A stretch of 64,000 bases of DNA. Origin: Motacilla alba alba. Lineage: Eukaryota > Chordata > Aves > Passeriformes > Motacillidae. The stretch is from the NCBI RefSeq assembly GCF_015832195.1, contig NC_052020.1, positions 60,639,888 through 60,703,887 on the forward strand, given 5' to 3'. Each line of letters begins with the position of its first letter. Positions within the stretch are counted from its first letter, which is position 1. Shown in pieces: positions 43,336-55,607 of this stretch. A program made the position numbers and the translations under genes. The notes under the pieces were generated by a model. The model made no database searches and was not told the origin of the DNA. It saw only the letters and a program-made list of their open reading frames with translations.

Positions 43336-46300
43336 TCACGCGTGGCTCTGGAGGTGCCTGTCCAGGAACTGCGAGTAGCAGTGCAGGGAGCAGAAGTAGC
43401 AGAGCACGGGCGCGTCCGTGCCGCCCATGTTGTCCACGAGCACCACGGTGTGCGCCACGTGGTGCAGGTTCATGGTCACCGTGATCTGGATGAAGCTGCT
43501 CAGGCAGGCCCTCCCGCAGCGACACGTCTTGGCCACCTCCAGGTCCTTGCACAGGTGGGAAGGGAGGAGGTGGCAGCCGTAAGGGATTCTGTGGGATGAG
43601 AGGACAGAGGGTGAGCTCAGCACAGACCGAGCGGTGTCACTCACGGGGACAGGACACAGTGCCAGCCATTCCCAGGGCACACGATGGCTGCAGTTTCAGC
43701 TTTCATGTTCTGCAGGCTCTGTACTGCACTGGTGTATACATATATTTGTGTATATATATATATATATATGTATATGTGGCTGGTGGTCACTGGGGTCCCA
43801 GGATGAGGCAAGAGATGAGAATCCTGACTCCACGTTTCAGAAGGCTGGTTTATTATATTATGATATATATTCTATTAAACTGCTAGACTAAAACTGTACT
43901 AAAAGAATTGAGAGAAAGGATTCATCAGAAGGCTGGAAGGAACAGAAAGCAATGATAACAAAAGCTCCTGACTCTCAGAGAGTCTGAGCCAGCTGGATCT
44001 TTGATTGGTCATTAAAGCAATAATATATATATACTCTGAACTTCATACAAGGTGTTAGCAGGTTCTCCTCACAGCTCAGTCAGACAAAACAATCCTTTTC
44101 CAGCCCCAGAACCAAGGGCACAAGAAAGTGTCAAACCAGTGAAAGGAGGAGAGAATCTGGCAGGGTGGGACTGCATCACCTGGAGCTGTGATTGCACAAT
44201 CGACCCCAATGTGGAAAGGAACTAAAACTTATAAAAGTGTGAAAACTGCTGACCCAGGGTCCGTCTTGGGTGCAGCCCTGGCTGGGCTCTTGCACTGCCC
44301 CAGGTGTGTCCTGTGAAGGCTGTTTAACAAATCCCCACTTTATTCTTTAACTCTGCCCAGCCTCTGTTCCAGGGAGCCTCTCCAGGTATCCCACAGACAT
44401 GGAAAACCAGAGATTTGGGACTGGAATGCCACTTCCCGAGATTTCAGGAATGAAATTTCCAATTTTAGGACTGAAACGCCAATTCCCGAGATTTCAGGAA
44501 TGAACTGCCACTTCCCAAGGCAGCTCCTAAGGACGTGAACTCTGGGAGACACCCCAACAGGGAGCTCACAGCAATCCTGGCAGCCTGGGCCACAGCCAGC
44601 CAGGCAATTAGAAAGATTCAGAGTAATGAGAGTTAGAGCATTAAAGGAAGATTAAGAACGATGAGACAGCTGGGCACGTTCTGTTCTTCCCTCGCACGCT
44701 CGTGTCTCCCCTGGCCTGCCCAGCACTGACTCCTCCCTCTGACCCCGAGGAGCAGCAGTGCTAAAGCACAACCTGGCATGAAATGAGAAGCTCTCCTGCT
44801 CCACAGCTCTCTCCATCCATCGGGCCAGCAATGACATCCAGAGTTGGGAAGGGGAATTGCTCCTTTTGGAATTTACAGAGGAGCAGTGTGGAGCCCGGGG
44901 TACAAAGGAAATCATTCCCCTGAGGAATTCTGTCGGGGTGGCTGCGGTGTGGGGCTCAGCAGTGCCCAGCTGGCACTCCAAACCCAGCACAGATCCCACT
45001 GACTCACATCCTGCCTCCACCTACACATTCCCAAGTCTTTCCACACACCATCACTCACACGGCTAAGATTCCTCTGGGTTTTTTTTTTCCCACTACCTTA
45101 ATTTCAGATCACCCTTTTTCCTGGGAAAAGCATAATCAAGAACTCTGGTACTTTCCCAGAACGAAGACCGATTTCCAAACATTATTTTGGCACCTTCTCC
45201 TTCTGTTTTGTCCCTTTCTCAAGGTTTTTACAGTAACTGAAATCTGACCAGTGCTGAGGGATTAAATCCTCCAGAAAAAAAGCCTTAATAGTCACATCAA
45301 ACCCACTGCGATTATATAAAGTTGGGAAAGGAGACACGTGGGGTTTAATTACAAAATCAGCCAGGTCAGCAGTGGGTGATTTGGCCCGGAACATGTGGTG
45401 GCTCAGCTCCCTTCAGGGTGTGCCCGTGGATGCCTTTGGTGCAAATTTCTGCACAATTACCCCTGGTTTATGGGCTCTGCCCACCCTCTGGGCAGGAATG
45501 GGCACGGGATGCAGATCAGGGACACTTCCAGCCTCTCTCCCCGCCTTTCTGTGCCAAATTTCTGTCTTTGTGCTCCCTTCCCACCCAGAGCAGGGTGGAG
45601 CAGCAGCTGCTGGTACCTGGAGGCTCCTGGTACATGAAGGATCAGGGGTGGAAGTGGTGTGGGGGGAGAGGAGGGAGCTGATAACAAGCAGCAGCTTGGG
45701 AGGGTGGGATTTTCTTGGTGAAATCATGTATTTTAAATTCTCTCAGAGCTGGGCTCTCTGAATAAGTCAGAACACCCTCACTCCAACACCAAGGGAAATG
45801 AGGAGCTTAAGGAAAATCTAGGACAGGGAGAAGCCTGCAGAAGAAGTGGCTCAGGGTTGTAGAACTGATTCTCTTTTCCCAAAGTTGGCCAAAAATATTT
45901 TGTTCATCCCCCTTTGGTGGATGAAAACACTTCAATCTCTGCCTTTCCCTGAACGCTTCCAAAGGCACCAATTATCCTGATGACTTGACAAGGGGAGCTC
46001 AAAGGAGTTTTCACATTACGACGTTAATGGGTGAGAAAACGGGGGAGGAAAGAGGGGAAAGGAAAGAAGCACCCCAAAATCCACCAGGATAAAGGACTGT
46101 CCCAGCCACACGGGGGGAAATCAGAGCTGCGAACCCGGAGGGAGCGGTGCCAGCCGTGCCCTCACCTGTGGTTGACGGTGGCCCTGGCCGCGCACTCCAG
46201 CAGAGTCAGGGGGATCTTCAGCTGGATGTTGGGAACCAGCGGGTTGGGCTGCTCGAAAGGATTCCCAAAGAGATCCAGGTTGTCCAGGGAGAGCTTCCTG

Positions 46301-49300
46301 AAGTCGCAGGGCAGGAAGGGCAGCTTGTTGCGCGCGGCCGACAGGCAGCGCAGGCGGCTCAGCTGCCCGATGCGGCAGGGCAGGCGCAGCAGCGCGTTGT
46401 CGTCCAGCCGCAGCTGCACCAGGCCCCGCAGCTGGCAGAACTCCAGCGGCAGCGCCTGGATCTGGTTCTGGCTCAGGTCCAGCAGCTGCAGGGATTTCTG
46501 CAGGCCCGAGCTGCACAGGGCCCCGCTGAAGGCCTCCAGGTGGTTGTCGTGCAGGTCGAGCTCCTGCAGGCACACCAGGTCCCCCAGCGTGGCCGGCAGC
46601 TGCTTGATGTGGTTGTGGCTCAGGTCCAGCTTGCGCAGCTTCTTCAGGCACAGCACCCTGCTGTCGATCCTGGCCAGCTTGCAGTATGAGGTCTGCAGGT
46701 GCTCCAGGGAGAAAGGGAAGCTCTTGGCAAGGGGATAATCCCTCCTGGAAGTGATGATCATTTTGGTTTTGGGCTTCTCCACGTCGGAGTTCTTCGCCGG
46801 GACCAGAGGCGAGAGAGGGAGGACGCCGGTGTCGTTGCCTTGGTGAGCCAGTCTCACGGCTGAAAGGAAAGTCTTTAAATTGCTCACATTTGCCTGCAGG
46901 GGAACACAAGGCTGGAGTTAAAAGTTCATTATCCCGGTTATTAACACTCTCTGAGCTGTTGTGTGTGTGTCACTCAGCAGGGCAGTGGGATGGGAGCAGG
47001 AACGGCTCTGTTATGATTAATCCTGCTCTGACTGTGCTGCAGCACCCAGGGAAGGAACAAAGCACAGAATCCACAGCTGGAAATGAAGCACGGGAAAAAG
47101 CCCCGATGCACTGGGAGCTCCCTGAAATCCCGCAGCATAAAGGACTGTTCCAAACACACGTGGGGAAATCAGAGCTCTCAACCCTGAGGCGATAACTCCT
47201 GGAAGTTTCTAGGAAAGAAAAGGATGGAAGCTGGGGATGAATTCAGCAAAAGGAAGGTGAAGTCAGGGCTTGTGGCCACACGCAGCTCTGGCTGTGCCAG
47301 CAGCAGGAAAGAGGCAAATTCTTTACAAAGACCAAACAATGCCTGAGTTGGGATACAGCACTGTGGCAGTTTGGGTGGGAAGGGATCCTAAATCCCATCC
47401 TCTTCAACCCCCTGCCATGGGCAGGGACACCTCCACTGTCCCAGGGTGTCCCAGTGTCCAGCCTGGCCTTGGGCACTGCCAGGGATCCAGGGGCAGCCCC
47501 AGCTGCTCTGGCAATCCCAGCCCAGCCAGGAATTCCCAGTTCCCAATCTCCCACCCATCCCTGCCCTCTGGCACTGGGAGCCATTAAAGGCTCCCACCAA
47601 CTCTCAGTATCAGAGTATCAAGTGATTTTATTTTAAGTAAAGATCCACAAAACTCCAGAAAACAAAATGCATTGTTGCACTGATTTGATTCACTTCTAGG
47701 AACATTTGGACCAAATCTTTCTCTTCTACATTTTCCAGCAAGTCTCTGCTCGAGCTGATGTGCAGCTGACAGGCACTGAGCTGAGAAGTGAGTTCTAAAG
47801 TAAAAACCACACTGCACCCACAGAAGGAAAAGAAAAGAATGAACTTGGAGTTCTGAGAGCGCAGAGGTTGTGCTGGTGTTCCCAGCTGTCACTTCCCAAG
47901 CCCAGGGACACATTTTTGCTCCTAAATGTGTTTGTCGAGACCAAATTTGAGAGGGCTCAGAACTAGAGCACACAATGTGCTACAAGCACCCAGGACAAGA
48001 AAACAAAGATATTGGAGATAATCCTGGACGGAAATGTGGGACAAATAAAGACATTAAAGGTTAAACTTAACCGACTGCATGTGTAAACTGAAATGATTAT
48101 TTCCCTTAAGTGTCCAAGCACAGCTCCTGCTGTGACACCTCCCAGAGGTGGGGAGGATGCACAACAAGCACCTTTGGATCCACGGTTATCCAGGGAAGCT
48201 GTGGCTGCTCCTGGATCCCTGGAATGCCCCAGGCCAGGCTGCATGGGGCTTGGAGCAGCCTGGGACAGTGGAAGGGGTGGATGGGATGGGATTTAGGGTC
48301 CCTTCTATCCCAAGCCAGCCTGGGATTCTGGGATCACCAGCCCTCGTTATCTCAGCCAGTCTAACACACACATTCAGCTACAGATTTTCCCCTCATTCCA
48401 GGCTGATTTGTGGCACTTCCAAGATCACTAAAACGGGAATTAAGTCCAAAAAGTCCTCCAGATCTGTAAGGACCAAGTGAAATCAATTTTGCACACCAGA
48501 ATGAAGTTACAGGCAGGATTTCTTTGCTCTCAAGCACAAAGCACAAATCCCTCCACCAGCCCTCCCTAAGGGCCATGTAAGATCTCCAAACCTTTCGCTG
48601 AGAAACCCTGAAAAAATAAAAAAAAAAAGGAAATAGAAAGCATATAATTACTTGGAAGAGCTCAGGATGCAATTTCCTGCCCCAAGCCCGAAGTCTCAGG
48701 CACACAGACAGTGCTGGAAAAGGAGTTTAAATTGTGCTGATGCCTCCCAAGCGTCAGAGCTCCGAGGAAACCGGAGCTGAGGTGGATCCAGGGAAGCAGG
48801 CTCAGACCTGCTGAAGGGAAACAAACCCCAGAAAAGAGCCAGGATTTGTTCTTTCTGCTCCAGGGGTGAATGCTCTGCACTGATGTTCCCAACTCCACTC
48901 CTGAGCTGGCTGAGGGCAGCAAATCCAGTGCCAGGCACAGCACGAGCAGGGGGATTTCACAGAACCAATATTCCAGCCTTTGGAAATCTATCTTTCACAA
49001 AGTTCTTGTTCATCTTTGAGAGTTACAAAGCTTTTCTGTAATGAAGTAATAAAAACCTGGCAGAAAACTACGGAAAAGGGATGAAACATCCTAAATTTGG
49101 GTTCTGGAGTTGGAGAGGAACCTGAACCTGAAAAGAGGAACCTGAAATATTTTGAGACAAACTTTTTGATTTCTCATTCTTCAACAGAAAAATTCAGAGT
49201 AAAGGAAGCAGAAGTTATTCTGAGTCTATTACAAAAGCCTTAACTTTTCCAAAATACAGAGCACATTGGCTTCTAACAGGAAAAAAACAACTGGTTTGGT

Positions 49301-50532
49301 GTTCTCCCTTCCTATTTAACCCTTTAACAGGTTCATAAAATGAAGGCTGCTTTCCTCAGATTCAGGCAACAGAAAGGAAAAAGGATTTCCTAAACCACCA
49401 ATCAACATTATTTGCTTTTACTGACACATCCTGACTCTATAGTTTTAGGTAACAAATCAGAGGTTTTAGACAGCCTGTCTTACTTTTCTCTCCTATAGGG
49501 CTACAAAAGATTCCTGCAACAGGCGCAGAAGAAAAGGACATGAGAATTTAGTCATAATACATGTTTTTTTGGGTGAGTTTAGTGCTGTTAAAAACACTTT
49601 AGAAATCCTCTGGGAACTGTGAATAAATACAGAGGTTTCTGAAATAAGGGGAGATGGTCCCTGTGCCCTGCTCTGTGCTTTGAAAGCCACGGTGAGCACA
49701 ATGATGGTTTTGTCCATGGAAACAAGAGGATTCTCAATTTTTTTCCATGGGAAAAACTGTAAGGAACAACAATTTCACGGAGTTTAAGGCCAAAGACCAA
49801 CACTGCACCAGAGAGCTGAAATAAGCTTTTTCTAAAGAAGCTGTGAAGCAAAGCACAGAAATGGACTCTGAAGCAGGAGAGTCAGAACACAGCACAGCAA
49901 AGAGGGAATGGCTCCCAGGGCCAGAGGGCAGGGATGGATGGGAGATTGGGAATTCCTGGCTGGGCTGGGATTGCCAGAGCAGCTGGGGCTGCCCCTGGAT
50001 CCCTGGCAGTGCCCAAGGCCAGGCTGGACACTGGGACACCCTGGGACAGTGGAAGTGTCCCTGCCATGGCAGGGGTGGGCTGGGATTTAAGGTCCCTTCC
50101 CCCCTTGGCGCGGCGGGTCAGAGCCTGGGGTGAGCTCTGAGCTGTGCCGCCGTTCCCGGTGCCGCTCCCGGTGCCGGTCCCACCTTGCTGAGGCACAGAT
50201 CCACCGCGGGCTCCCGCAGCCGCACCGTGGCCTTTCCCTCCTCCACGAAGCGCGTGAAGAGCCGCTCCACGTTCTGCTGCACCTGCGGGCACAGCGGGCT
50301 CAGCGGCCGCCCCGGGGCACCCCCGCCGCGCCCCGGCCCCCGCCGCCGTCCCCACCTTGTACCGAGCCCCGCCGCGGTCCCGCGCCGTGCACACCATGAG
50401 GTAAATCCCGGCACCGGCAGCGCCGGGCGGGCGCCCGAGCGACAGCAGCGCCCGAGCGGCGCGGCCGCGGCCCCGCAGCCCGCAGGTGGGCAGGAGCCGG
50501 CTGAGCACCTCCACCTCGCACTGCAGCCGCAT
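43336..50532 (-). CDS. LRR1: LRR1, leucine-rich repeat protein 1 (CUL2 substrate receptor), complete 4-exon gene
   Basis: Substrate receptor of the CUL2 ubiquitin ligase that, in animal cells, ubiquitylates MCM7 so CMG helicase is unloaded at replication termination. Minus-strand exons are 50532-50356, 50282-50184, 46893-46166 and 43588-43336, joining in frame with GT-AG junctions to 418 residues (human 414). The start MRLQCEVEVLSRLLPTCGLR matches human. Exon 2 encodes FTRFVEEGKATVRLREPAVD. Exon 3 carries the leucine-rich repeats, for example LRKLDLSHNHIKQLPATLGD and LQLLDLSQNQIQALP, ending near RATVNHR with the Arg codon split AG|A. Exon 4 gives IPYGCHLLPSHLCKDL, a cysteine-rich CRCGRACLSSFIQ region and TVVLVDNMGGTDAPVLCYFC. 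The last 20 or so residues (HCYSQFLDRHLQSHA) differ from human. Intron 3 holds LTR fragments; intron 2 holds CR1 copies. Confidence 0.96.
43738..43778 (+). repeat. TA/TG microsatellite
   Basis: TACATATATTTGTG followed by about ten TA steps and GTATATGTGG, in LRR1 intron 3. Confidence 0.85.
43800..44100 (-). mobile_element. ERV LTR fragment, minus orientation (LRR1 intron 3)
   Basis: GATGAGAATCCTGACTCCAC, GTTTCAGAAGGCTGGTTTAT and ACTAAAAGAATTGAGAGAAA are words I associate with an abundant passerine LTR family. What looks like the opposite end of the same family starts at 63748 in the other direction. Boundaries are approximate. Confidence 0.55.
44115..44395 (+). mobile_element. ERVL-type LTR fragment
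   Basis: CTTATAAAAGTGTGAAAAC (TATA-like), GGTGCAGCCCTGGCTGGGC, CCCACTTTATTCTTTAACTC and CTGTTCCAGGGAGCC form an LTR 3' half. The 3' portion matches 9155-9255. Confidence 0.55.
44560..46160. other. LRR1 intron 3 remainder
   Basis: No exon, RNA gene or clear mobile element recognised. Short open frames here lack any family resemblance. Confidence 0.5.
47360..47585 (-). mobile_element. CR1 LINE 3' end, reverse orientation (LRR1 intron 2)
   Basis: GGTGGGAAGGGATCCTAAAT, CCCCCTGCCATGGGCAGGG, TCCAGCCTGGCCTTGGGCAC and CTCCCACCCATCCCTGCCC. Confidence 0.85.
48185..48340 (+). mobile_element. CR1 3' fragment (LRR1 intron 2)
   Basis: AGGGAAGCTGTGGCTGCTCC, GGCCAGGCTGCATGGGG, GGGATTTAGGGTCCCTTC and a CTGGGATTCTGGGATCA tail. 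Confidence 0.8.
48345..49890. other. LRR1 intron 2 middle section
   Basis: AT-moderate intron sequence with no gene or repeat that I can name. Confidence 0.45.
49898..50105 (+). mobile_element. CR1 3' end close to LRR1 exon 2
   Basis: GGGAATGGCTCCCAGGGCC, GGGATGGATGGGAGATTGGG, CTGGGGCTGCCCCTGG and GGATTTAAGGTCCCTTCCCC. It ends about 80 bp from the LRR1 exon 2 donor (50183) and lies antisense to the gene. Confidence 0.85.
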
Positions 50533-50904
50533 CCCGGCTCCGATCCCGGTCCCGATCCCGGCTCCGGTCCCGGCACCGGCCCGGCCCGCGCACGGCGGGC
50601 GGCGCCGCCGGGGGCCTCCCGCGCTGCGCGCGCACGGGCGCCCGCCGCGCTGCCTGCCCGCCGCGGTGCCGGCCCGCCGCGCTGCCCGGCCCCGCCCGCC
50701 GCCCGCTGAGGGGCGAGCGGGATCGCGGGGCGGGAAAGGCGGGCGGCGGCTCCGGTGCTACCGGCGGCAGCGGCCGCACCGGCAGCGGCGGGCAGCCCGA
50801 GCGCGGGCCCTCAGCGCGGCGCCGTCCGCGAGGGGCGGGCCGCGGGCACCTCCTGCTGGAGGCGGCTGGGGCGGCTGGGCGGGACAGGGAGAGAGGCGGA
50901 GCCG

Positions 50905-51475
50905 CGGGGCGTGAGGGGACACGGGGCGTGAGGGGACATGGGATGTGAGGGGACACGGGGCGTGAGGGGACACGGAGTGTTAGGGGACGTGGAGTGTGAG
51001 GGGACACGGGGCGTGAGGGGACAGAGGGTGTTAGGGGACACGGGGCGTGAGGGGACACAGGGCGTGAGAAGACACGGGGTGTGAGGGGACATGGGGTGTG
51101 AGGGGACATGGAGTGTGAGGGGACATGGAGTGTGAGGGGACACGGGGCGTGAGGGGACAGAGGGTGTTAGGGGACACGGGGCGTGAGGGGACACAGGGCG
51201 TGAGAAGACACGGGGTGTGAGGGGACACGGGGTGTGAGGGGACATGGAGTGTGAGGGGACATGGAGTGTGAGGGGACACGGAGTGTGAGGGGACATTGAG
51301 GATACGAGGGGATGCTGAGGATGTGAGGGGTCATGGAGTTGTGAAGAACACGGGGTTGTGAATAGACGTGGAGGAGCTGAGAGGACACGGGGGTTTGAGG
51401 GGACATGGAGGATGAGGGGACGTGGAGGGTGTTAAGGGACACAGCGGGTCAGGTGACATGGGGATTTGAGGGAGA
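50905..51475 (+). repeat. 17-bp minisatellite with a 136-bp higher-order repeat
   Basis: Unit GTGAGGGGACAYGGRGY (17 bp), about 23 good copies to 51300, then degenerate copies to 51475. A distinctive variant run (ACAGAGGGTGTTAGGGG through GCGTGAGAAGACACGG) occurs at about 51021 and again at 51157, a shift of 136 bp or eight units. It lies upstream of the LRR1 promoter. The array is open in minus-strand frames and gives spurious proteins of up to 161 codons. Confidence 0.93.
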
Positions 51476-51479
51476 GCAT

Positions 51480-51790
51480 AGAGCAGCTGAAGGTCTTGTT
51501 GAATCTTAGGGACTCCAAACATGAACAACGATTCAGGTTTAGAAAGGAGACATTGTTTATTCTCTGCAGGGCACAAGGTGGAAATTGTCCACAAATCAAG
51601 CACACCCGGGAATAAAAAGCACAATGATTTATACACTAAAGCTTACATAAATCCGCCCATCCAATCCCCAGTTCCTGCCTACCTAATACAGAGTCACGGC
51701 CGAGCACGACATGAAATATAAAGTTTTCCATAAACATCAAGGGAAGCATAAGACACGTGGTGGCGTGTTGGCATTGAAAAGAGGGGTTAG
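51480..51790 (-). mobile_element. Possible LTR fragment splitting the minisatellite
   Basis: TTTAGAAAGGAGACATTGTT then TATTCTCTGCAGGGCACAAG resemble the R/U5 part of an avian LTR read in reverse. No target-site duplication was found. Confidence 0.3.
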
Positions 51791-51849
51791 AGGGGAGAAT
51801 GGCGTGAGGAGCGAGAGGGAGCAGGGGAAGGGCCAGAGAATTCTGTGTA

Positions 51850-52275
51850 AGGACATGGAGGGGACAGCGGGTGTGAGGGAGGGGACACGGGGGGACAGCA
51901 GGTGTGAGGGAGGGGACAGGGAGGGGACAGCAGGTGTGAGGGAGGGGACACGGGGGGGACAGCAGGTGTGAGGGAGGGGACACGGGGAGGGGAAGGGATG
52001 ATGGGTGTGAGGGACACAAGAGCTGAGGGGACACAGAGGAAGTGAGGGGACATGGGAGCTGAGGGGTCACAGGAGGTGAGGGGACACAGAGGAGCTGAGG
52101 GAACACTGAGGATGTGAGGAGACAGGAGGTGAGGTGACATGGGAGCTGAGGGGACACGGGAGGTGAAGGGACATGGGAGCTAAGGGGACACACAGGAGCT
52201 GAGGGGACACAGAGGAGGTGAGGGGACATGAGAGGTGAGGGGACAGAGGAGCTGAGGGGACAGGAGTTGAGGGCA
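51850..52275 (+). repeat. Second block of the GAGGGGACA minisatellite
   Basis: Starts with about 31-34-bp units (GGGGACAGCAGGTGTGAGGG plus AGGGGACACGG), then 17-18-bp units alternating GAGCTGAGGGGACA and GAGGTGAGGGGACA. It shares its core with the block at 50905-51475. Confidence 0.9.
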
Positions 52276-52619
52276 GGTGGGTGTGATAGCAGCAGCTGAG
52301 GCTTGGTAAGTGACAGGAAGGCTTAGGTCAGGCTTGGTGTCGGTGGAGGTGTGGGCACCATGAGGCGGCTTTGAGCACATGAAGCGGCATTGGGAGAAAA
52401 AAACCAAACTCGGGGAGGTGTTTGCCGGGTGTTTGTGCAGATTTTTTTTGTTATTGAGGGCAGGGCTGGTGTTTGAGATTAGGTCGGCGCAGTGAATTGT
52501 GTAGTTGAGCGGTGCGGGCTTGTTGCGGTGTTTGTGCAGTAGGAGGCGGTGTTGGCGTGGTGTGTTTTGGGGCAAAAAGGGGCGTTTGGGGGTTTTGGTG
52601 GGTATTTAGGGTGCGCGGC

Positions 52620-52919
52620 AAAAGGTGAACCGGCGTGTCGCTCTATTGCCCAGGCTCCATTGGCACGGCTATTCACAGGCGCGGTCCCCCCGACCAAAGA
52701 CCGCCACAACACAGGAGCTTCACCCGGCTCCATTCATCCGCCCGGGGCCGGTTTTCCTCTTACCCGGCTTCCCCAGGGCCACCATAGAGATAGGCCGGCC
52801 AGTTTCCTCGGGCTCCCGCTCCACACCGCAGGGCGGCCCAGAACCGCCGGGCTCAAGCGATCCGCCGCGCTCAGCCTCCCCCTCAGCTAGGATTACAGGC
52901 GCGCGCCACTGCGCCCGGC
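52620..52919 (-). ncRNA. 7SL (signal recognition particle) RNA-like gene, diverged
   Basis: Read on the minus strand, the 300-bp unit starts GCCGGGCGCAGTGGCGCGCG at 52919 and keeps the SRP9/14-binding UGUAA turn and GGGGAGGCTGAG. It retains GGATCGCTTGAG, TATGGTGGCC and GCGCCTGTGAATAGCC, then GAGCCTGGGCAA, and ends at a TTTT Pol III terminator (52623-52620). Length and both ends fit vertebrate 7SL. The S domain is strongly changed: the SRP54-binding helix 8 bases CAGG and AGCAGG read CCGG and AGCCGG (52724-52729 region), and helix 6/7 is shortened. It sits beside RPS29, where human RN7SL1 also lies. It is either a diverged paralogue or an ageing pseudogene with an intact promoter; the sequence alone does not decide. 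Confidence 0.8.
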
Positions 52920-52961
52920 ACTCTCGGGCCGCTGCGTTAGCGACACGAGCTTTGGCAGCGC

Positions 52962-53610
<649 letters not shown>

Positions 53611-53611
53611 T

Positions 53612-53617
53612 AATAAA
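53612..53617 (+). terminator. RPS29: RPS29 polyadenylation signal
   Basis: AATAAA, 91 bases after the stop codon, in a compact 3' UTR. Confidence 0.9.
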
Positions 53618-53697
53618 TGGTCTCCTAACCCAGCTGATCCGTGCGTGTTTCCCTTCTGTGCAGGTTTTAGCTGATGTGGGGGCTGCCCTGCTCAGCT

Positions 53698-54160
53698 TCC
53701 CAACCTTCCACTGCCCCGGGCTGCTCCATGCCCTGAGCAGCCTGGCCTGGGGCACTTCCAGGGCTCCAGGGGCAGCCACGGCTGCTCTGGAGGGAGTGAG
53801 GTAAAGCACACTAAGTGTGCCAGAGGTCTGGGATTCCAAGTATCTGGGTGTTTTTCTGCAATGCAGTGGCACTGCTGTGAGGGGACTGAGCAGGTAAATG
53901 CTTTGCTCACACCTGGGCTCCCAGATGCTGCTCCCTCCCAGCTGAGTGCTCTGCAGATCCTTTGGGAATGCCCAGGAGCTTTTGTTTTGTCCCCCTGGCT
54001 GTGACATCGGTGAGATGAGGTGTGAGTGGGAGCAAACCCAGGTGTGCCCATAGCAAAAGCTGAAGGGCTGTGGGGTTATCCCAGAATTTGGGATGGCTTG
54101 GGCTGGAAGAGACCTCAAAGCCCATCCCATTCCAGTCCCCAGGCTCTGGATGGTGAGGAA
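53698..54160 (-). mobile_element. CR1 fragments, reverse orientation
   Basis: 53698-53800 shows CCAACCTTCCACTGCCCCGG and GAGCAGCCTGGCCTGGGGCA; 54078-54160 shows TATCCCAGAATTTGGGATGG and AAGAGACCTCAAAGCCCATC. They may be two parts of one broken copy. Confidence 0.65.
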
Positions 54161-54164
54161 TCAG

Positions 54165-55600
54165 CTCCTTGCAGCTCCTCCTGCTAAATCCTTCCATGTG
54201 TGGCACAGCGGTGAGGGTTTGGCATCATCTGGGAGCTCTGGGGAAGGGTTGGCTTTTCCTCGCCAGGAGGTGGTTGGGCCTCTCATTTTGAGTGAGAAAT
54301 GGTTAAATCCTGGTTCTCACCTGAAAATGCTTCAGTCTGAAGACTCTACACTGAAAAATAAAAATTCTCGGTTGCTCTGGTGGTGGATTTGGGCTTCCCC
54401 CTGTCCCCAGTTTTTGTTGATGCGCACAGGGAGGGGAATCCTGTGGGATGTGTTTGGCTTCAGTGTGCTTCTGAAAAACCACAAACCCCCCATTGCCTTT
54501 TTAACCCGAATGCTGAATTTCTGGGGGGTTTAACTGAGCTGTGGAGCTTCAGAGGAGCACGGGATCAGTGAGGAGGCAGAATGTGAAGGGAGGGTCTGTG
54601 CAGCTCCACTGCTGTGCTCCTCCTGCTGCCTCTCAGCTCTTCCCAGTGGGAAATCCATGTTTTTCCCAACGTGCTGGACCCAGGAGGATGCTCCATGCTG
54701 GATGCCACTGAGAGCAGGATTGGAATCTTTTGGATTCTCAGAGCTGCAAGAGCTGTTCAAGGCAGGCAGGGGATTACGGATATTTGTCCCTTTTTCCTGA
54801 GCAAAACTCCTTTCTGACGGCAAAAGGAATTTGGGATAACTTTCCCTGTGTTGCCCTGAGGATCTGGGCCCCAAATCTCTGCTGGAACATTTTTTTCCTC
54901 ATACTGGGGAAAAAAATAGTTGGGGATGGTAATTGCAAAACAAATCCCTATTGAAACCAAAGCTAAAATATGTTTTCCAATTACCTTGTAAGCATCCAAA
55001 TACCTCCGTTGGCACCTAATTTTGTAAAATTACAGAATTCCCTTTTCCCTGTTGCGTTGCTCCCGGGAGGAAGCGGTGCAGGACGAGCTGTAATTCCTTT
55101 TTACCTCCTCGCTGCCTCAAGCAGGTATTTATTGCCCAACACACAACGAAGATGAGGTGCCAAAACCTTGAATTTCCTGAGCTCCGCTTGAAAATTGCGT
55201 TTTGCTCCTGGTGGCTCCGGTCTCTGGAGGTTCATGGATGTGAAGCTGGAACTTATTTGGATGCAAAGCGATTTATAAAGAGCTGCTGATTCCCCCAAAG
55301 AACAGGTGAAATCAAAACCCGCTTCAAGGGCTTTGCGTTAATAACAAACAGCTAATAAATGGTTTTCTGTAGGGAAACAAAATGTCCTGCTTGGAGCCAA
55401 GGAAAAGACAGGGATGCTTGGGGAGAGAGGAGTTTCCTGCTGCTGGAATGGGGTTTATAGGGGATTTGCACTGCTGGAACCCCCTGAATTGCACTGGGTT
55501 ATGCACCAGATACAACCTGTGCTTGGCACAGGCCCTGGAGCAATTTCAGAGGTTTTGGGGAAAACTTTGGCTTCTGAGCTCATCCCGAGGCTGGAAAAGC
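54165..55600. other. Intergenic DNA distal to RPS29
   Basis: No gene or named repeat recognised. Confidence 0.5.
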
Positions 55601-55607
55601 TGAGAGT

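Noticed and set aside
50811..51296. Repetitive minus-strand frames rich in S-P-H-T-P-C
   Set aside because: Translation of the 17-bp minisatellite (17 codons per three units); not a protein gene.
51800..52275. CRISPR-like regular repeats
   Set aside because: Vertebrate minisatellite with degenerate adjacent units and no unique spacers.
52858..52919. Apparent primate Alu end, suggesting human contamination
   Set aside because: The similarity continues through a 300-bp 7SL layout with a CRE and a terminator, and the sequence differs from Alu and human 7SL at many sites. Alu derives from 7SL, which explains the resemblance.
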